This document shows, one piece after another, positions 42,613-50,828 of a DNA stretch of 64,000 nt. Both the position numbers and the translations under genes were made by a program. The stretch's first letter is position 1, and every line of letters starts with the position of its first letter. Source of the stretch: JANMZR01 sp040385875 (GTDB lineage: Bacteria; Bacteroidota; Bacteroidia; Cytophagales; Spirosomataceae); the NCBI GenBank assembly GCA_040385875.1, contig JAZKGO010000004.1, positions 62,001-126,000 on the forward strand. The letters are read 5' to 3'. The notes beneath the pieces were generated by a model. The model ran no database searches and was not told where the DNA came from. It saw nothing but the letters and a program-made list of their open reading frames with translations.

Positions 42613-43749
42613 ATGAAAATAGGAATTGTATGCTACCCAACTTACGGCGGTAGTGGTGTAGTAGCAACAGAGCTTGGTAAGGCCTTGGCTAAAAAAGGCT
42701 TTGAAGTGCATTTTATTACCTATACGCAACCATCAAGACTTGATTTTTTTAGTGAAAATATTTATTATCACGAAGTGAGTGTTTCAAGTTATCCATTGTT
42801 TCAATATCTACCCTATGAGTCGGCATTGGCGAGTAAAATTGTGCATGTGGTAAAAACTGAAAAACTAGATTTATTGCATGTACATTATGCGATTCCTCAT
42901 GCTTCGGCAGCCTATATGGCCAAACAAATTTTGCGTTCACAGGGGCTGGATATACCCGTAATTACCACTCTGCATGGTACTGACATTACTTTAGTGGGTA
43001 AAGACCCTTCTTTTGAACCAGTGGTTACTTTTTCAATCCAGCAAAGCGATGGTGTGACAGCTGTTTCTGAAAGCTTGCGTAACGATACCTATAAAGAGTT
43101 TTCAATCACAAAAGAAATCGAAGTAATACCTAATTTTATTGATCTTGAGCGATTCAAAAAACAGAGAAAAGATCATTTTAAAATAGCGATTTGCCCAAAC
43201 AATGAAAAACTATTGATGCATACTTCTAATTTTAGAAAGGTAAAGCGAATAGAGGATATTGTTCAAGTGTTTTATCGAGTAAAACAGCAGACGCCTAGCA
43301 AGTTATTATTTGTTGGCGATGGCCCCGAAAGAACCGCAATCGAAAATTTAGTAAATGAATTAGGCCTTCATGATGATGTACGTTTTCTTGGTAAATTAGA
43401 TGTAATTGAAGAGGTGCTTTCCATGGCAGATCTTTTCTTACTGACTTCCGAAAAAGAGAGCTTTGGATTGGCGGCATTAGAGGCTATGGCTTGTGAAGTA
43501 CCCGTAATTTCGTCGGATGCAGGGGGCATTCCTGAAGTAAATATTAATGGTGTAACGGGCTTTTTAAGTAAAGTCGGAGATGTGGAAGATATGGCCAAAA
43601 ATGCCCTATTTATACTTAAAGAGGAGAATTTTGCGACTTTTAAAGCAAATGCATTGCACCAAGCCCAACAATTTGACATTGAAAAAATATTGCCCCAATA
43701 CATCAATTATTATGAAAAAGTGGTGAATTTAACTTTGGCCAATCAATGA
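42613..43749 (+). CDS. bshA: N-acetyl-alpha-D-glucosaminyl L-malate synthase
   Basis: BshA joins GlcNAc from UDP-GlcNAc to L-malate, the first step of bacillithiol synthesis. The 378-residue GT4-family enzyme starts MKIGIVCYPTYGGSGVVATELG, a strong BshA signature, and has HVHYAIPHASAAYMA, TTLHGTDITLVG, and the donor-site block TSEKESFGLAALEAMACEVPVISSDAGG. It overlaps the start of the NADH dehydrogenase gene by 4 bp (ATGA). The other bacillithiol genes are outside the window. Confidence 0.95.
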   Translation: MKIGIVCYPTYGGSGVVATELGKALAKKGFEVHFITYTQPSRLDFFSENIYYHEVSVSSYPLFQYLPYESALASKIVHVVKTEKLDLLHVHYAIPHASAAYMAKQILRSQGLDIPVITTLHGTDITLVGKDPSFEPVVTFSIQQSDGVTAVSESLRNDTYKEFSITKEIEVIPNFIDLERFKKQRKDHFKIAICPNNEKLLMHTSNFRKVKRIEDIVQVFYRVKQQTPSKLLFVGDGPERTAIENLVNELGLHDDVRFLGKLDVIEEVLSMADLFLLTSEKESFGLAALEAMACEVPVISSDAGGIPEVNINGVTGFLSKVGDVEDMAKNALFILKEENFATFKANALHQAQQFDIEKILPQYINYYEKVVNLTLANQ

Positions 43750-45029
43750 AAGCAAATATTCCGGAAACAGATAGGAAACGTGTTGTAATCATTGGAGCAG
43801 GTTTTGGAGGATTGGCTATTAGTCAAAAATTAGCCCAAACGGATGACTTTCAGGTGGTATTGGTTGATAAACTAAATTATCACCAGTTTCAGCCCCTTTT
43901 TTATCAAGTGGCCACTGCTGGTTTAGAGCCTTCCGCAATTTCATTTCCACTTCGATTGGTTTTTCAAAATAACCCACATGTGCATGTGAGGGTAACCGAA
44001 GTGACCTCCATCAATACTGCTGAAAATCATATTCTTACCCAACTAGGTCGGATCAACTATGATTATTTGGTGCTAGCTATAGGAGCGGATACCAATTTTT
44101 TTGGTATGACTAATATACAGGATAAAGCCTTGCCAATGAAATCCGTTTCAGAAGCATTGGGTTTGAGAAATAGAATATTGCAAAATTTTGAAGATGCCAT
44201 TACAGTCGAAAATGAAGATGATCGTCAAGGTTTGCTCAATATCGTAGTGGTAGGTGGCGGACCGACTGGGGTGGAGGTTTCAGGAACTTTAGCTGAAATG
44301 AAAAGACATATTTTACCCAAAGATTATCCAGAGCTTGATTTTGATGCCATGCAAGTGTATTTAATCGAATCAAGTGCCGAAGTGCTGGATGTAATGAGTG
44401 ATGGGGCCTCTAAAAATGCTAAAAAATATTTACAGGAATTGGGGGTGAATGTAATTAACGGGAAGCGAGTGGTTGATTTTGACGGCAAATATGCCAAAAT
44501 TAATGATGGGAGTCAAATTCGTACCAATAATTTGGTTTGGGCAGCTGGAATAAAAGCCAATTTTATGGAAGGAATAGAAAAATCAGCGATAACCTATGGT
44601 GGCAGAATAAAAGTGAATCAATTCAATCAGGTGGAGGGTTTGAAGAATGTTTTTGCAATTGGTGATTTAGCTTATATGGAAGAGGAGACATTCCCAAAAG
44701 GGCACCCTCAGGTTGCACAACCGGCCATTCAGCAGGGCAACTTATTAGCACTAAATTTGGCTTCACTTTTGCGAGGTAATGAACTTAAGCCATTCAAGTA
44801 TAATGACTTAGGTTCAATGGCTACAATTGGTCGCAACAAGGCAGTGGTAGATTTACCTTATTTTAAGTTTGCTGGATTTTTCGCATGGCTCACTTGGATG
44901 TTTGTTCATTTAATGTCACTTGTAGGCATCAAAAATCGTGTAATGATTTTTATCAGTTGGCTATGGAATTATGTGACCTATGATCAATCTCTGAGGCTAA
45001 TTATAAAAGCTAAAACTCCCAAGACTTAA
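43746..45029 (+). CDS. ndh: Type II NADH dehydrogenase / NAD(P)H:quinone oxidoreductase
   Basis: This 427-residue FAD protein has two dinucleotide-binding motifs, IIGAGFGGLA at about residue 15 (FAD) and VVVGGGPTGVE at about 166 (NADH), an AIGDLAY motif, and QPAIQQGNLLA. The C-terminal part (about 370-405) is hydrophobic or amphipathic and should anchor it to the inner face of the membrane. The layout matches non-proton-pumping NDH-2 enzymes. The start codon overlaps the bshA stop, so the two are co-transcribed. Confidence 0.9.
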   Translation: MKANIPETDRKRVVIIGAGFGGLAISQKLAQTDDFQVVLVDKLNYHQFQPLFYQVATAGLEPSAISFPLRLVFQNNPHVHVRVTEVTSINTAENHILTQLGRINYDYLVLAIGADTNFFGMTNIQDKALPMKSVSEALGLRNRILQNFEDAITVENEDDRQGLLNIVVVGGGPTGVEVSGTLAEMKRHILPKDYPELDFDAMQVYLIESSAEVLDVMSDGASKNAKKYLQELGVNVINGKRVVDFDGKYAKINDGSQIRTNNLVWAAGIKANFMEGIEKSAITYGGRIKVNQFNQVEGLKNVFAIGDLAYMEEETFPKGHPQVAQPAIQQGNLLALNLASLLRGNELKPFKYNDLGSMATIGRNKAVVDLPYFKFAGFFAWLTWMFVHLMSLVGIKNRVMIFISWLWNYVTYDQSLRLIIKAKTPKT

Positions 45030-45052
45030 TTTTGGGAGCTTATCTCCCAAAA
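45016..45052. other. Two overlapping alternative hairpins between convergent genes
   Basis: CTCCCAA (45016-45022) can pair with TTGGGAG (45032-45038); the same TTTTGGGAG can instead pair with CTCCCAAAA (45044-45052) as a perfect 9-bp stem. They exclude each other. No T tract follows, so they are weak terminator candidates. Confidence 0.4.
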
Positions 45053-45555
45053 TCGTCCTGAAGTCTATAGATATCGCTTTCATCTGAAGGGTTTTCGGTA
45101 TCTGTATGTTGCCAAATTTCTGCTACCACACCCCAACCATCCAAACCCACCAATCGATGGCGCTCACCTTGTCTTAATTTTATCAAATCTCCCGGCTTTA
45201 ATATCTGAATTTTTCCTTCTTCGTCGGTATCTGAGGTAATTACCCCCACTGATCCAGCCTCAACCCTCCATATTTCGGCACGGCGGTCATGATACTGCCA
45301 AGACAACCTTTTTCCTGGCCCCACAACCAATATTTTTGGGCTTAATTTTGAGGTAATTTTTAGATCGCTGATTTTGATTTTTGGGAAATATTTCACGATG
45401 AACTTTTCAACTTGATCTTCATCAATTACGAAAAAGCCACCCCACGGTCTCGAAAAATCAAATTGGTCTATTTGAAAATTATTGTTTTCAAGCCTACTTT
45501 TAATTTCATTAAAAATTTGCTCTTTTGTGTTTAGAGCGGTAAAACTAGTTGGCAT
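45040..45555 (-). CDS. Cupin protein of the type II phosphomannose isomerase family
   Basis: This 171-residue protein has the pattern of the C-terminal phosphomannose-isomerase domain of ManC-like enzymes: RPWGGFFVID, PGKRLSWQYHDRRAEIWRVEAGSVGV, LRQGERHRLVGLDGWGVVAEIW and DESDIYRLQDDFGR. The His residues of those blocks should bind a metal. No nucleotidyltransferase domain is attached. Isomerase activity on mannose 6-phosphate or a similar sugar phosphate is inferred. Confidence 0.82.
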   Translation of the reverse strand: MPTSFTALNTKEQIFNEIKSRLENNNFQIDQFDFSRPWGGFFVIDEDQVEKFIVKYFPKIKISDLKITSKLSPKILVVGPGKRLSWQYHDRRAEIWRVEAGSVGVITSDTDEEGKIQILKPGDLIKLRQGERHRLVGLDGWGVVAEIWQHTDTENPSDESDIYRLQDDFGR

Positions 45556-45593
45556 ATGGGTTTTTAATTAATGTGGAAATGCAAATATAATTA

Positions 45594-46616
45594 TTAAAAA
45601 AAATGTTCCTTCACTACAGGCCAAAGTATTTTTATTGGGATAGGCTCTATCCCGTTTTTTTGCTGTAAAATTGAGAGGTCAGCCAATATTTTCCAATGTT
45701 TGGCTACATCGCCATAAGCATAAAATAACTTGTAATCCGGGTCGTAAATATGACCTGGATCAGCTGAAACCCCATTCAGTTCCATTATTTTAATGTTTTC
45801 ACCCCTGTATAAATCCTCAACTGACTTTACCCTCAGGTCGAAACGGCCATAATGAAAACCAATAATTGGTTTGCTAATTTCGTCAAAAACATTTTCTAAT
45901 TCTTTGCTAATCAAGTGATTATTATCCAAAAAAGTGGTGCCTCTGCAATGGTTTCCAATGGGTTCCAATAAAACGATTTCATCTTCTTTAGGTATTCTTT
46001 TGATCTGATTTCCTAGTCTCTTTCTCATCGAATCTAGCTGAAATCTAGCTCTGTCCGATAATTCCATTAACTCTTCAATAGTATTTTTGTTATCACCTGT
46101 TACTTTCAGGAAGCTTTTTTTAGTGATAGAAGTGATATGTCCGCAAGCCTCACTAGGGAGTCGGTAATACAACACTCCTAATTCGATTGGGAAATCAATA
46201 AATTCTTGAATGATATAATTTAGATTGTTCAAATGGTAATTGTTCAATGACTCCAAACTTTCAACCTTTTCAACTCCATTACCTCGCTCCCCAATATCAG
46301 GTTTGCAAATAACCGGGAATTGAATTTCGTTTACTTTTAACCTATTTATTACCGATTCAAAAGTTTGATCGGTGGAAATTAATAATGTTTTTGGGAGGTA
46401 TTTTTTATTTATTTTTTCTAAAATGGCACTTTTGCTTTCACCAAAAAAACCGCCATAATCGATACATGGATCCACATTTGAAAAATAAGTGAGTGATTTG
46501 GCTCTGATTGCTTGCCATAAATACCAAGGTAAAAGTGGTAAATAAAATACCCACCAGGTCCAATATTCAAAGTGCAATAACTTAACTAACCAAAGTGGTT
46601 TTTTTTGAAAATTCAT
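45594..46616 (-). CDS. ATP-grasp domain protein with N-terminal membrane segment
   Basis: This 340-residue protein has an N-terminal aromatic-rich, membrane-associating segment (about residues 18-35, WTWWVFYLPLLPWYLW), then an ATP-grasp fold: FPVICKPDIGERGNGVEKV (nucleotide-binding lysine), IQEFIDFPIELGVLYYRLP, YGRFDLRVKSVEDL and IMELNGVSADPGHIYDPD with the metal-binding Glu and Asn. It resembles D-Ala-D-Ala ligase or carboxylate-amine ligases, but the substrate region is unlike true Ddl. It is followed by none and preceded by a LysE-type exporter 88 bp upstream on the same strand. Confidence 0.8.
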   Translation of the reverse strand: MNFQKKPLWLVKLLHFEYWTWWVFYLPLLPWYLWQAIRAKSLTYFSNVDPCIDYGGFFGESKSAILEKINKKYLPKTLLISTDQTFESVINRLKVNEIQFPVICKPDIGERGNGVEKVESLESLNNYHLNNLNYIIQEFIDFPIELGVLYYRLPSEACGHITSITKKSFLKVTGDNKNTIEELMELSDRARFQLDSMRKRLGNQIKRIPKEDEIVLLEPIGNHCRGTTFLDNNHLISKELENVFDEISKPIIGFHYGRFDLRVKSVEDLYRGENIKIMELNGVSADPGHIYDPDYKLFYAYGDVAKHWKILADLSILQQKNGIEPIPIKILWPVVKEHFF

Positions 46617-46703
46617 TTAAATGATAGCGATTAAATGGACCGATTTTACTTTGTAAAATTCGTTAAAATCTAGAATTATGATTGTCGAAAATAAGACATT
46701 TAA

Positions 46704-47315
46704 TTAGTTATATAATAACCTCACAATTTGGAATATAGCCATCACAATAAAACTCCCACCAATCAATAGGTTGAATAATTGGCGATTGACATGCTTAAAT
46801 ATAAAATCTTTTTTAGCAAAAGCCCAACTAGCATATATATAATTTAAAACAAAAGCGCCCAAACCAGCCCCTATTATAAATGAAAATTTATCAAACGAAT
46901 TTTGGATTTTCAAATAGCTAAGTCCTTGATAATAAACCACTATCAGTAACCAAAAAATAAGAAGCTGTGGGTTCAAAATTGAGAGGACAAATCCTTTTAT
47001 GAATGTACTTGCACCGATTTCTTTACTTTTTATAACCTTTTCTTTTGAAAATAGGGTACTAATTCCCATTATTAACAGAACTGAAACCATTAGCCATTTG
47101 AGTATTGTGAAAATGGTTTGGTTTCTTTGAAAAAATAGAATTCCTTCAACAGCTAACCAACTATAAAATAGCTCTGGAATAATACCCCCAAAAGCCATTA
47201 TCAACCCAGCTTTTAGGCTATTTTTAAGAGTGATTTCAACTACCGAAACATTCAGAGGACCTGGATGAACTGATCCTAAAAAGCTGATAATGAAGGTGAT
47301 AATAAAAATAACCAT
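46704..47315 (-). CDS. LysE/RhtB family exporter
   Basis: This 203-residue inner-membrane protein has about six predicted helices and the LysE opening: SFLGSVHPGPLNVSVVEITLKNSLKAGLIMAFGG. Family members export amino acids or similar small molecules. The substrate is unknown. It lies 7 bp downstream of the TIP30-like gene and upstream of the ATP-grasp gene, all on the minus strand; a link to the ATP-grasp product is possible but not shown. Confidence 0.86.
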   Translation of the reverse strand: MVIFIITFIISFLGSVHPGPLNVSVVEITLKNSLKAGLIMAFGGIIPELFYSWLAVEGILFFQRNQTIFTILKWLMVSVLLIMGISTLFSKEKVIKSKEIGASTFIKGFVLSILNPQLLIFWLLIVVYYQGLSYLKIQNSFDKFSFIIGAGLGAFVLNYIYASWAFAKKDFIFKHVNRQLFNLLIGGSFIVMAIFQIVRLLYN

Positions 47316-47321
47316 GAAATA

Positions 47322-47996
47322 CTATATAGTTGATGATGAGCTGTTTGCGATATTTTTTAAGGCATCCGATTCAATAAATCTGATTCCTTTTTGATTAGAG
47401 GAAGCAATCTTTACAATCGCTTTTGCAACAGTTGAAGCTTCAATTACAGCATATTTTTTCAAACTTCCTAGAAGCAATGGCTCAATGATTTTCGAGATAA
47501 ACAATCCGATTTTTTCACCAATTCGATTTTCATTTCTTACACCAGCCAAAATAGAAGGCCGTGCTGTGACAAATGTTTCGAAACCTATTCCTTTCACTTT
47601 TTCTTCCAACTGGCCTTTTGTGTTTAGGTAAAAATTGGATGATTTTGCATCTGCTCCTAAGGACGAAATCAAGAAAAAACCAATTGCCCCATTGGCAAAG
47701 GCATTCTTTGCTACTGCATAGGGTATTTCACAATCAATATGATATTGTGCTGCTTTGCTTCCAGCTTTTGAAAGTGTTGTACCAATCGCACAAAAGATTT
47801 CGTCGGTTATAATGTCTTGACTATCAATATTTTCAAAATCAAATATTTGCTGTTTTAGCTTCGAATGGCTGAAGTCAATTTTTTTTCTGACCAAGATGGT
47901 TACTTCGGAATAATTCTGATTTTGCAGCAGTTCATTTAGGAGGTGTCCCCCTACAAGCCCAGAAGCGCCAATAATTACTGCTTTTTTTGTTTCCAT
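47322..47996 (-). CDS. NAD(P)-binding atypical SDR, TIP30/HTATIP2-like
   Basis: This 224-residue Rossmann-fold protein begins KAVIIGASGLVGGHLLNELL (GxxGxxG) and has CAIGTTLSKAGSKAAQYHIDCEI and ISSLGADAKSSNFYLNTKGQLEE, the pattern of the HTATIP2/TIP30 atypical SDR group. The usual catalytic Tyr-x3-Lys may be represented by YLNTKG. Substrate unknown. The ATG is at 47996. Confidence 0.85.
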   Translation of the reverse strand: METKKAVIIGASGLVGGHLLNELLQNQNYSEVTILVRKKIDFSHSKLKQQIFDFENIDSQDIITDEIFCAIGTTLSKAGSKAAQYHIDCEIPYAVAKNAFANGAIGFFLISSLGADAKSSNFYLNTKGQLEEKVKGIGFETFVTARPSILAGVRNENRIGEKIGLFISKIIEPLLLGSLKKYAVIEASTVAKAIVKIASSNQKGIRFIESDALKNIANSSSSTI

Positions 47997-48010
47997 TATT
48001 GATTAAGTTT

Positions 48011-48053
48011 AAATAAAAAAAAATCGTTAAAAGTATTCACTTTTAACGATTTT
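48011..48053 (-). terminator. Intrinsic terminator of the pseudouridine synthase gene
   Basis: A perfect 14-bp stem (48020-48033 with 48040-48053) has a 6-nt loop and, on the minus strand, is followed by a run of nine T. It lies downstream of the rocD/pseudouridine-synthase pair. Confidence 0.85.
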
Positions 48054-48170
48054 GACTATCCCTAATACTAAAAAAACTTGCATTCCTTAACCCTAATTGT
48101 AAATTTAATCATGATAGTAAAATCAGAAATTAAAATTCGATTAAATCAAAAGTGTATCCATTGAAAATAG

Positions 48171-48833
48171 TCATAAATATCTGAATTCTAGTGGTTTAAG
48201 TGCTAATAGGGAAATATTTCCAATTCTAATTCTTATTAAACTTTCTACTTCATACCCTAATTTATAACACATTCTTCGAATCTGACGATTGAGCCCCTGA
48301 GTAAGAATTATTTTAAATTGAAACTCATCAATCTTTTCAATTTTTGATTCTTTGGTTGTTTTTCCTAAAATGTTCACTCCAGTACTCATTTTTGATAAAA
48401 AATCATCTGAAATCGTCTTGTTTACCTTCACAATGTATTCTTTTTCGATATTATTTTCCTGGCGAAGAGTATGATCAAATATTTTCCCATCGTTGGTGAG
48501 TAATAGTAGCCCTTCAGATTCTTTATCAAGCCTTCCCACAGGGAATAGTGATTCATCAAAAGGTAAAATAGCTGCTAAATTATCGGGTATCTTTCTATTT
48601 AAAGTTGTTTCAATTCCCCTCGGTTTGTAAAAAGCAACATAAATCAATTTTTTAGCTTCTTGCAAAACTAATTCTTTATAACCAACTGAGTCAGTTTCAG
48701 ATAGTTCAAAATTATGACATGATACCGAATTATTTACCAATATTTGGCCCGTAACAATTAGTTCGATCGCTTCTTTATTCGAAATCTGTAATTTTTTAAC
48801 TAAAAAATATTGAAGTCGATTTCTGAAAGTCAT
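48171..48833 (-). CDS. RsuA-family 16S/23S rRNA pseudouridine synthase (RluF/RluE-like)
   Basis: This 220-residue protein has an N-terminal S4 RNA-binding domain (RLQYFLVKKLQISNKEAIELI) and the catalytic domain with the Asp in FPVGRLDKESEGLLLLTNDG, plus YIVKVNKTI and QGLNRQIRRMCYKLGYEVESLIRIRIG. This is the RsuA/RluB/E/F branch; the exact rRNA position cannot be told. It overlaps the rocD stop by 1 bp (TAATG), so the genes are coupled. Confidence 0.92.
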   Translation of the reverse strand: MTFRNRLQYFLVKKLQISNKEAIELIVTGQILVNNSVSCHNFELSETDSVGYKELVLQEAKKLIYVAFYKPRGIETTLNRKIPDNLAAILPFDESLFPVGRLDKESEGLLLLTNDGKIFDHTLRQENNIEKEYIVKVNKTISDDFLSKMSTGVNILGKTTKESKIEKIDEFQFKIILTQGLNRQIRRMCYKLGYEVESLIRIRIGNISLLALKPLEFRYL

Positions 48834-50080
48834 TAATTAAAGCTAAAAATTACTTTTTCGATAATGTCACAGGCATCGTTCATCTGTTGTTCAGAAATGA
48901 CCAATGGCGGCGCAAATCTAATCTTGTTGCCATGCGTAGGTTTTGCCAGAAGGCCATTATCCGCCAATTTCATGCAAATTTCCCAGCCTAATTTTCCTTC
49001 CTCAGCATCATTCAATACAATGGCATTTAACAAACCTTTCCCTCGTACTTCTGTTATCAAATTAGTTTTTGCTTTTGTTTTGGCAAGTCTTTCTCTAAAC
49101 AAAATCCCCATTTTTTCAGAATTTTCGGATAGCTTTTCGTCCAGCACCACTTGAAGGGCAGCTCTCGTTACCGCACTTGCCAATGGATTGCCACCATAAG
49201 TGGAACCATGCTCGCCAGGTTTAATGGTAAGCATAATTTCGTCATTGGCCAATACGCAAGAAACTGGATAAAGGCCGCCTGAAAGGGCTTTCCCAAGTAT
49301 CAGAATATCTGGATGCACACCCTCGTGATCGCAACAAATTCGTTTGCCTGTACGGGCAATTCCTGTTTGAACCTCATCCGCAATGAATAATACATTATTT
49401 TTTTTGCATAAATCATAGGCTTTTTTCAGATAACCGTCATCGGGTACTAGTACTCCAGCTTCCCCTTGTATTGGCTCCACCATAAAACCAGCCATATTGG
49501 GGTCAAGAAGAGCGGTTTCTAAAGCATCTAAATTATTATAAGGGATTATTTCAAAGCCTGGCAAAAGTGGACCATAATCGTTATAGCTGCTGGGATCTGT
49601 CGAGGAGGAGATTGCGGCAATTGTTCTGCCCCAAAAATTGCCTTCTGCAAAAAGAATTTTGGCTTTATTTTGCTCAACTCCTTTCACTTTGTAGGCCCAT
49701 TTTCTCGTTAATTTTATGGCAGTTTCACCCCCTTCAACGCCTGAGTTCATCATCAAAGCTTTGTCATATTCAAAATAATCGCAAAGGTATTTTTCGCATT
49801 CACCCAGTTGGTTGTTGTAAAAAGCCCTTGAAGTGAGTGTCAATTTTTGTAATTGAGCTATCATAGCATCCACTATTTTTGGATGGCAATGTCCTTGATT
49901 TACAGCACTATAAGCTGAAAGAAAGTCGAAATATTGCTTGCGCTCCATGTCCCAAACAAATACTCCTTGGCCACGTTCCAAAACCACAGGAATCGGATGA
50001 TAATTGTGTGCACCGTATTTATCTTCAAGGGCTATTGCTCTTTGTGAAGCTGTTTGTATTTGAAAAATGTTTTCAATCAT
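48833..50080 (-). CDS. rocD: Ornithine aminotransferase
   Basis: This 415-residue class III PLP aminotransferase converts ornithine and 2-oxoglutarate to glutamate semialdehyde and glutamate. It has KYGAHNYHPIPVVLERGQGVFVWD at the start, MNSGVEGGETAIKLTRKW, FIADEVQTGIARTGK and the PLP lysine in LILGKALSGGLYPVS. These segments match RocD well. It is first in a pair with the pseudouridine synthase. Confidence 0.95.
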   Translation of the reverse strand: MIENIFQIQTASQRAIALEDKYGAHNYHPIPVVLERGQGVFVWDMERKQYFDFLSAYSAVNQGHCHPKIVDAMIAQLQKLTLTSRAFYNNQLGECEKYLCDYFEYDKALMMNSGVEGGETAIKLTRKWAYKVKGVEQNKAKILFAEGNFWGRTIAAISSSTDPSSYNDYGPLLPGFEIIPYNNLDALETALLDPNMAGFMVEPIQGEAGVLVPDDGYLKKAYDLCKKNNVLFIADEVQTGIARTGKRICCDHEGVHPDILILGKALSGGLYPVSCVLANDEIMLTIKPGEHGSTYGGNPLASAVTRAALQVVLDEKLSENSEKMGILFRERLAKTKAKTNLITEVRGKGLLNAIVLNDAEEGKLGWEICMKLADNGLLAKPTHGNKIRFAPPLVISEQQMNDACDIIEKVIFSFN

Positions 50081-50091
50081 TGAATTAAATT

Positions 50092-50123
50092 TTGATATTC
50101 AAAACTTTGGGATAGTATTTTTG
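50092..50123 (+). promoter_or_regulatory. Promoter of the DUF5522 gene
   Basis: TTG (50092-50094) and TATTTTTG (50116-50123) are 21 bp apart, matching the Bacteroidota consensus. It lies about 60 bp upstream of the TTG start of the small gene at 50182 and supports its being real. Confidence 0.65.
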
Positions 50124-50181
50124 TTATGCTGGTAGTAAGACTAATAATAATGAAACTTGATCATCCTTAAATTTTGATTGA

Positions 50182-50337
50182 TTGAAATCATCCCAAAAAG
50201 AAAAGACTTCCAAACCTAGCAATGAAAACTTTTATATTGATAAAAATGGATTAGTAGTTTTTACTGAAAAATTTCACTTAGATAGAGGTTTTTGCTGCAA
50301 AAATGGTTGTAAACATTGCCCATATAAACAACAATAA
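50182..50337 (+). CDS. Small cysteine-rich DUF5522 protein
   Basis: A 51-residue protein, missed by length filters, begins at a TTG directly after an in-frame stop and ends at TAA (50335-50337). Its core NFYIDKNGLVVFTEKFHLDR is followed by GFCCKNGCKHCPY: four cysteines in the CC-x3-C-x2-C pattern typical of DUF5522, and probably a metal-binding site. Function unknown. It has its own consensus promoter, and rpmB follows 137 bp later. Confidence 0.8.
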   Translation: MKSSQKEKTSKPSNENFYIDKNGLVVFTEKFHLDRGFCCKNGCKHCPYKQQ

Positions 50338-50414
50338 CTCTCAAAGTTAATGAAAAGCCCATAATTATTTGAATGGCAGCAATTCTTATTTTTTATAAAT
50401 TTATTAGAATGGAT

Positions 50415-50445
50415 TTGGTATTTTGTAAAAAAAAAGCGACCTTTG
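50415..50445 (+). promoter_or_regulatory. rpmB promoter
   Basis: TTG (50415-50417) and GACCTTTG (50438-50445) are 20 bp apart, one mismatch from the consensus -7 box. The implied start site is about 20 bp before the rpmB start codon. Confidence 0.6.
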
Positions 50446-50474
50446 CACTTCATTTTTGAAAATAGCATATAGTC

Positions 50475-50714
50475 ATGGCCAAGGTTTGTCAATTAACAGG
50501 AAAAAAAACACAGGTAGGTAATAATGTGTCGCATGCGCACAATAAAACTAAGAGAAAATTTTATCCAAATCTTCGTAAAAAGGCGTTTTATTTGCCAACT
50601 GAAGACGCTTGGGTGCAATTGAAGGTGTCAACAAGTGCGATTCGTACTATCAATAAAATTGGTATTGAGGCTGCAATTAAGAAAGCTGCTTTGAAAGGCA
50701 CACTTTCAGCGTAA
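50475..50714 (+). CDS. rpmB: 50S ribosomal protein L28
   Basis: This 79-residue protein is L28 of the large ribosomal subunit: MAKVCQLTGKKTQVGNNVSHAHNKTKRKFYPNL, then WVQLKVSTSAIRTINKIG. It is basic and of normal length. The start is an ATG. rpmG, often the next gene, is absent: a strong terminator follows. Confidence 0.97.
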   Translation: MAKVCQLTGKKTQVGNNVSHAHNKTKRKFYPNLRKKAFYLPTEDAWVQLKVSTSAIRTINKIGIEAAIKKAALKGTLSA

Positions 50715-50735
50715 GTCACTGATTAATAAATATTT

Positions 50736-50782
50736 ACGAGCTCAAAAGATAGTATTTTAATATCTTTTGAGCTCGTTTTTTT
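50736..50782 (+). terminator. Intrinsic terminator of rpmB
   Basis: A perfect 16-bp stem (50736-50751 with 50761-50776) has a 9-nt loop and a T tract, 21 bp after the rpmB stop. It is one of the strongest terminators in the window. Confidence 0.9.
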
Positions 50783-50828
50783 GTTATAAAAAACCCTGAT
50801 GGGCTAATATATTTTATGTTTGGTATTG

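Noticed and set aside
50274..50492. 72-residue minus-strand ORF
   Set aside because: It lies antisense across the end of the DUF5522 gene and the start of rpmB, and its composition is not protein-like.
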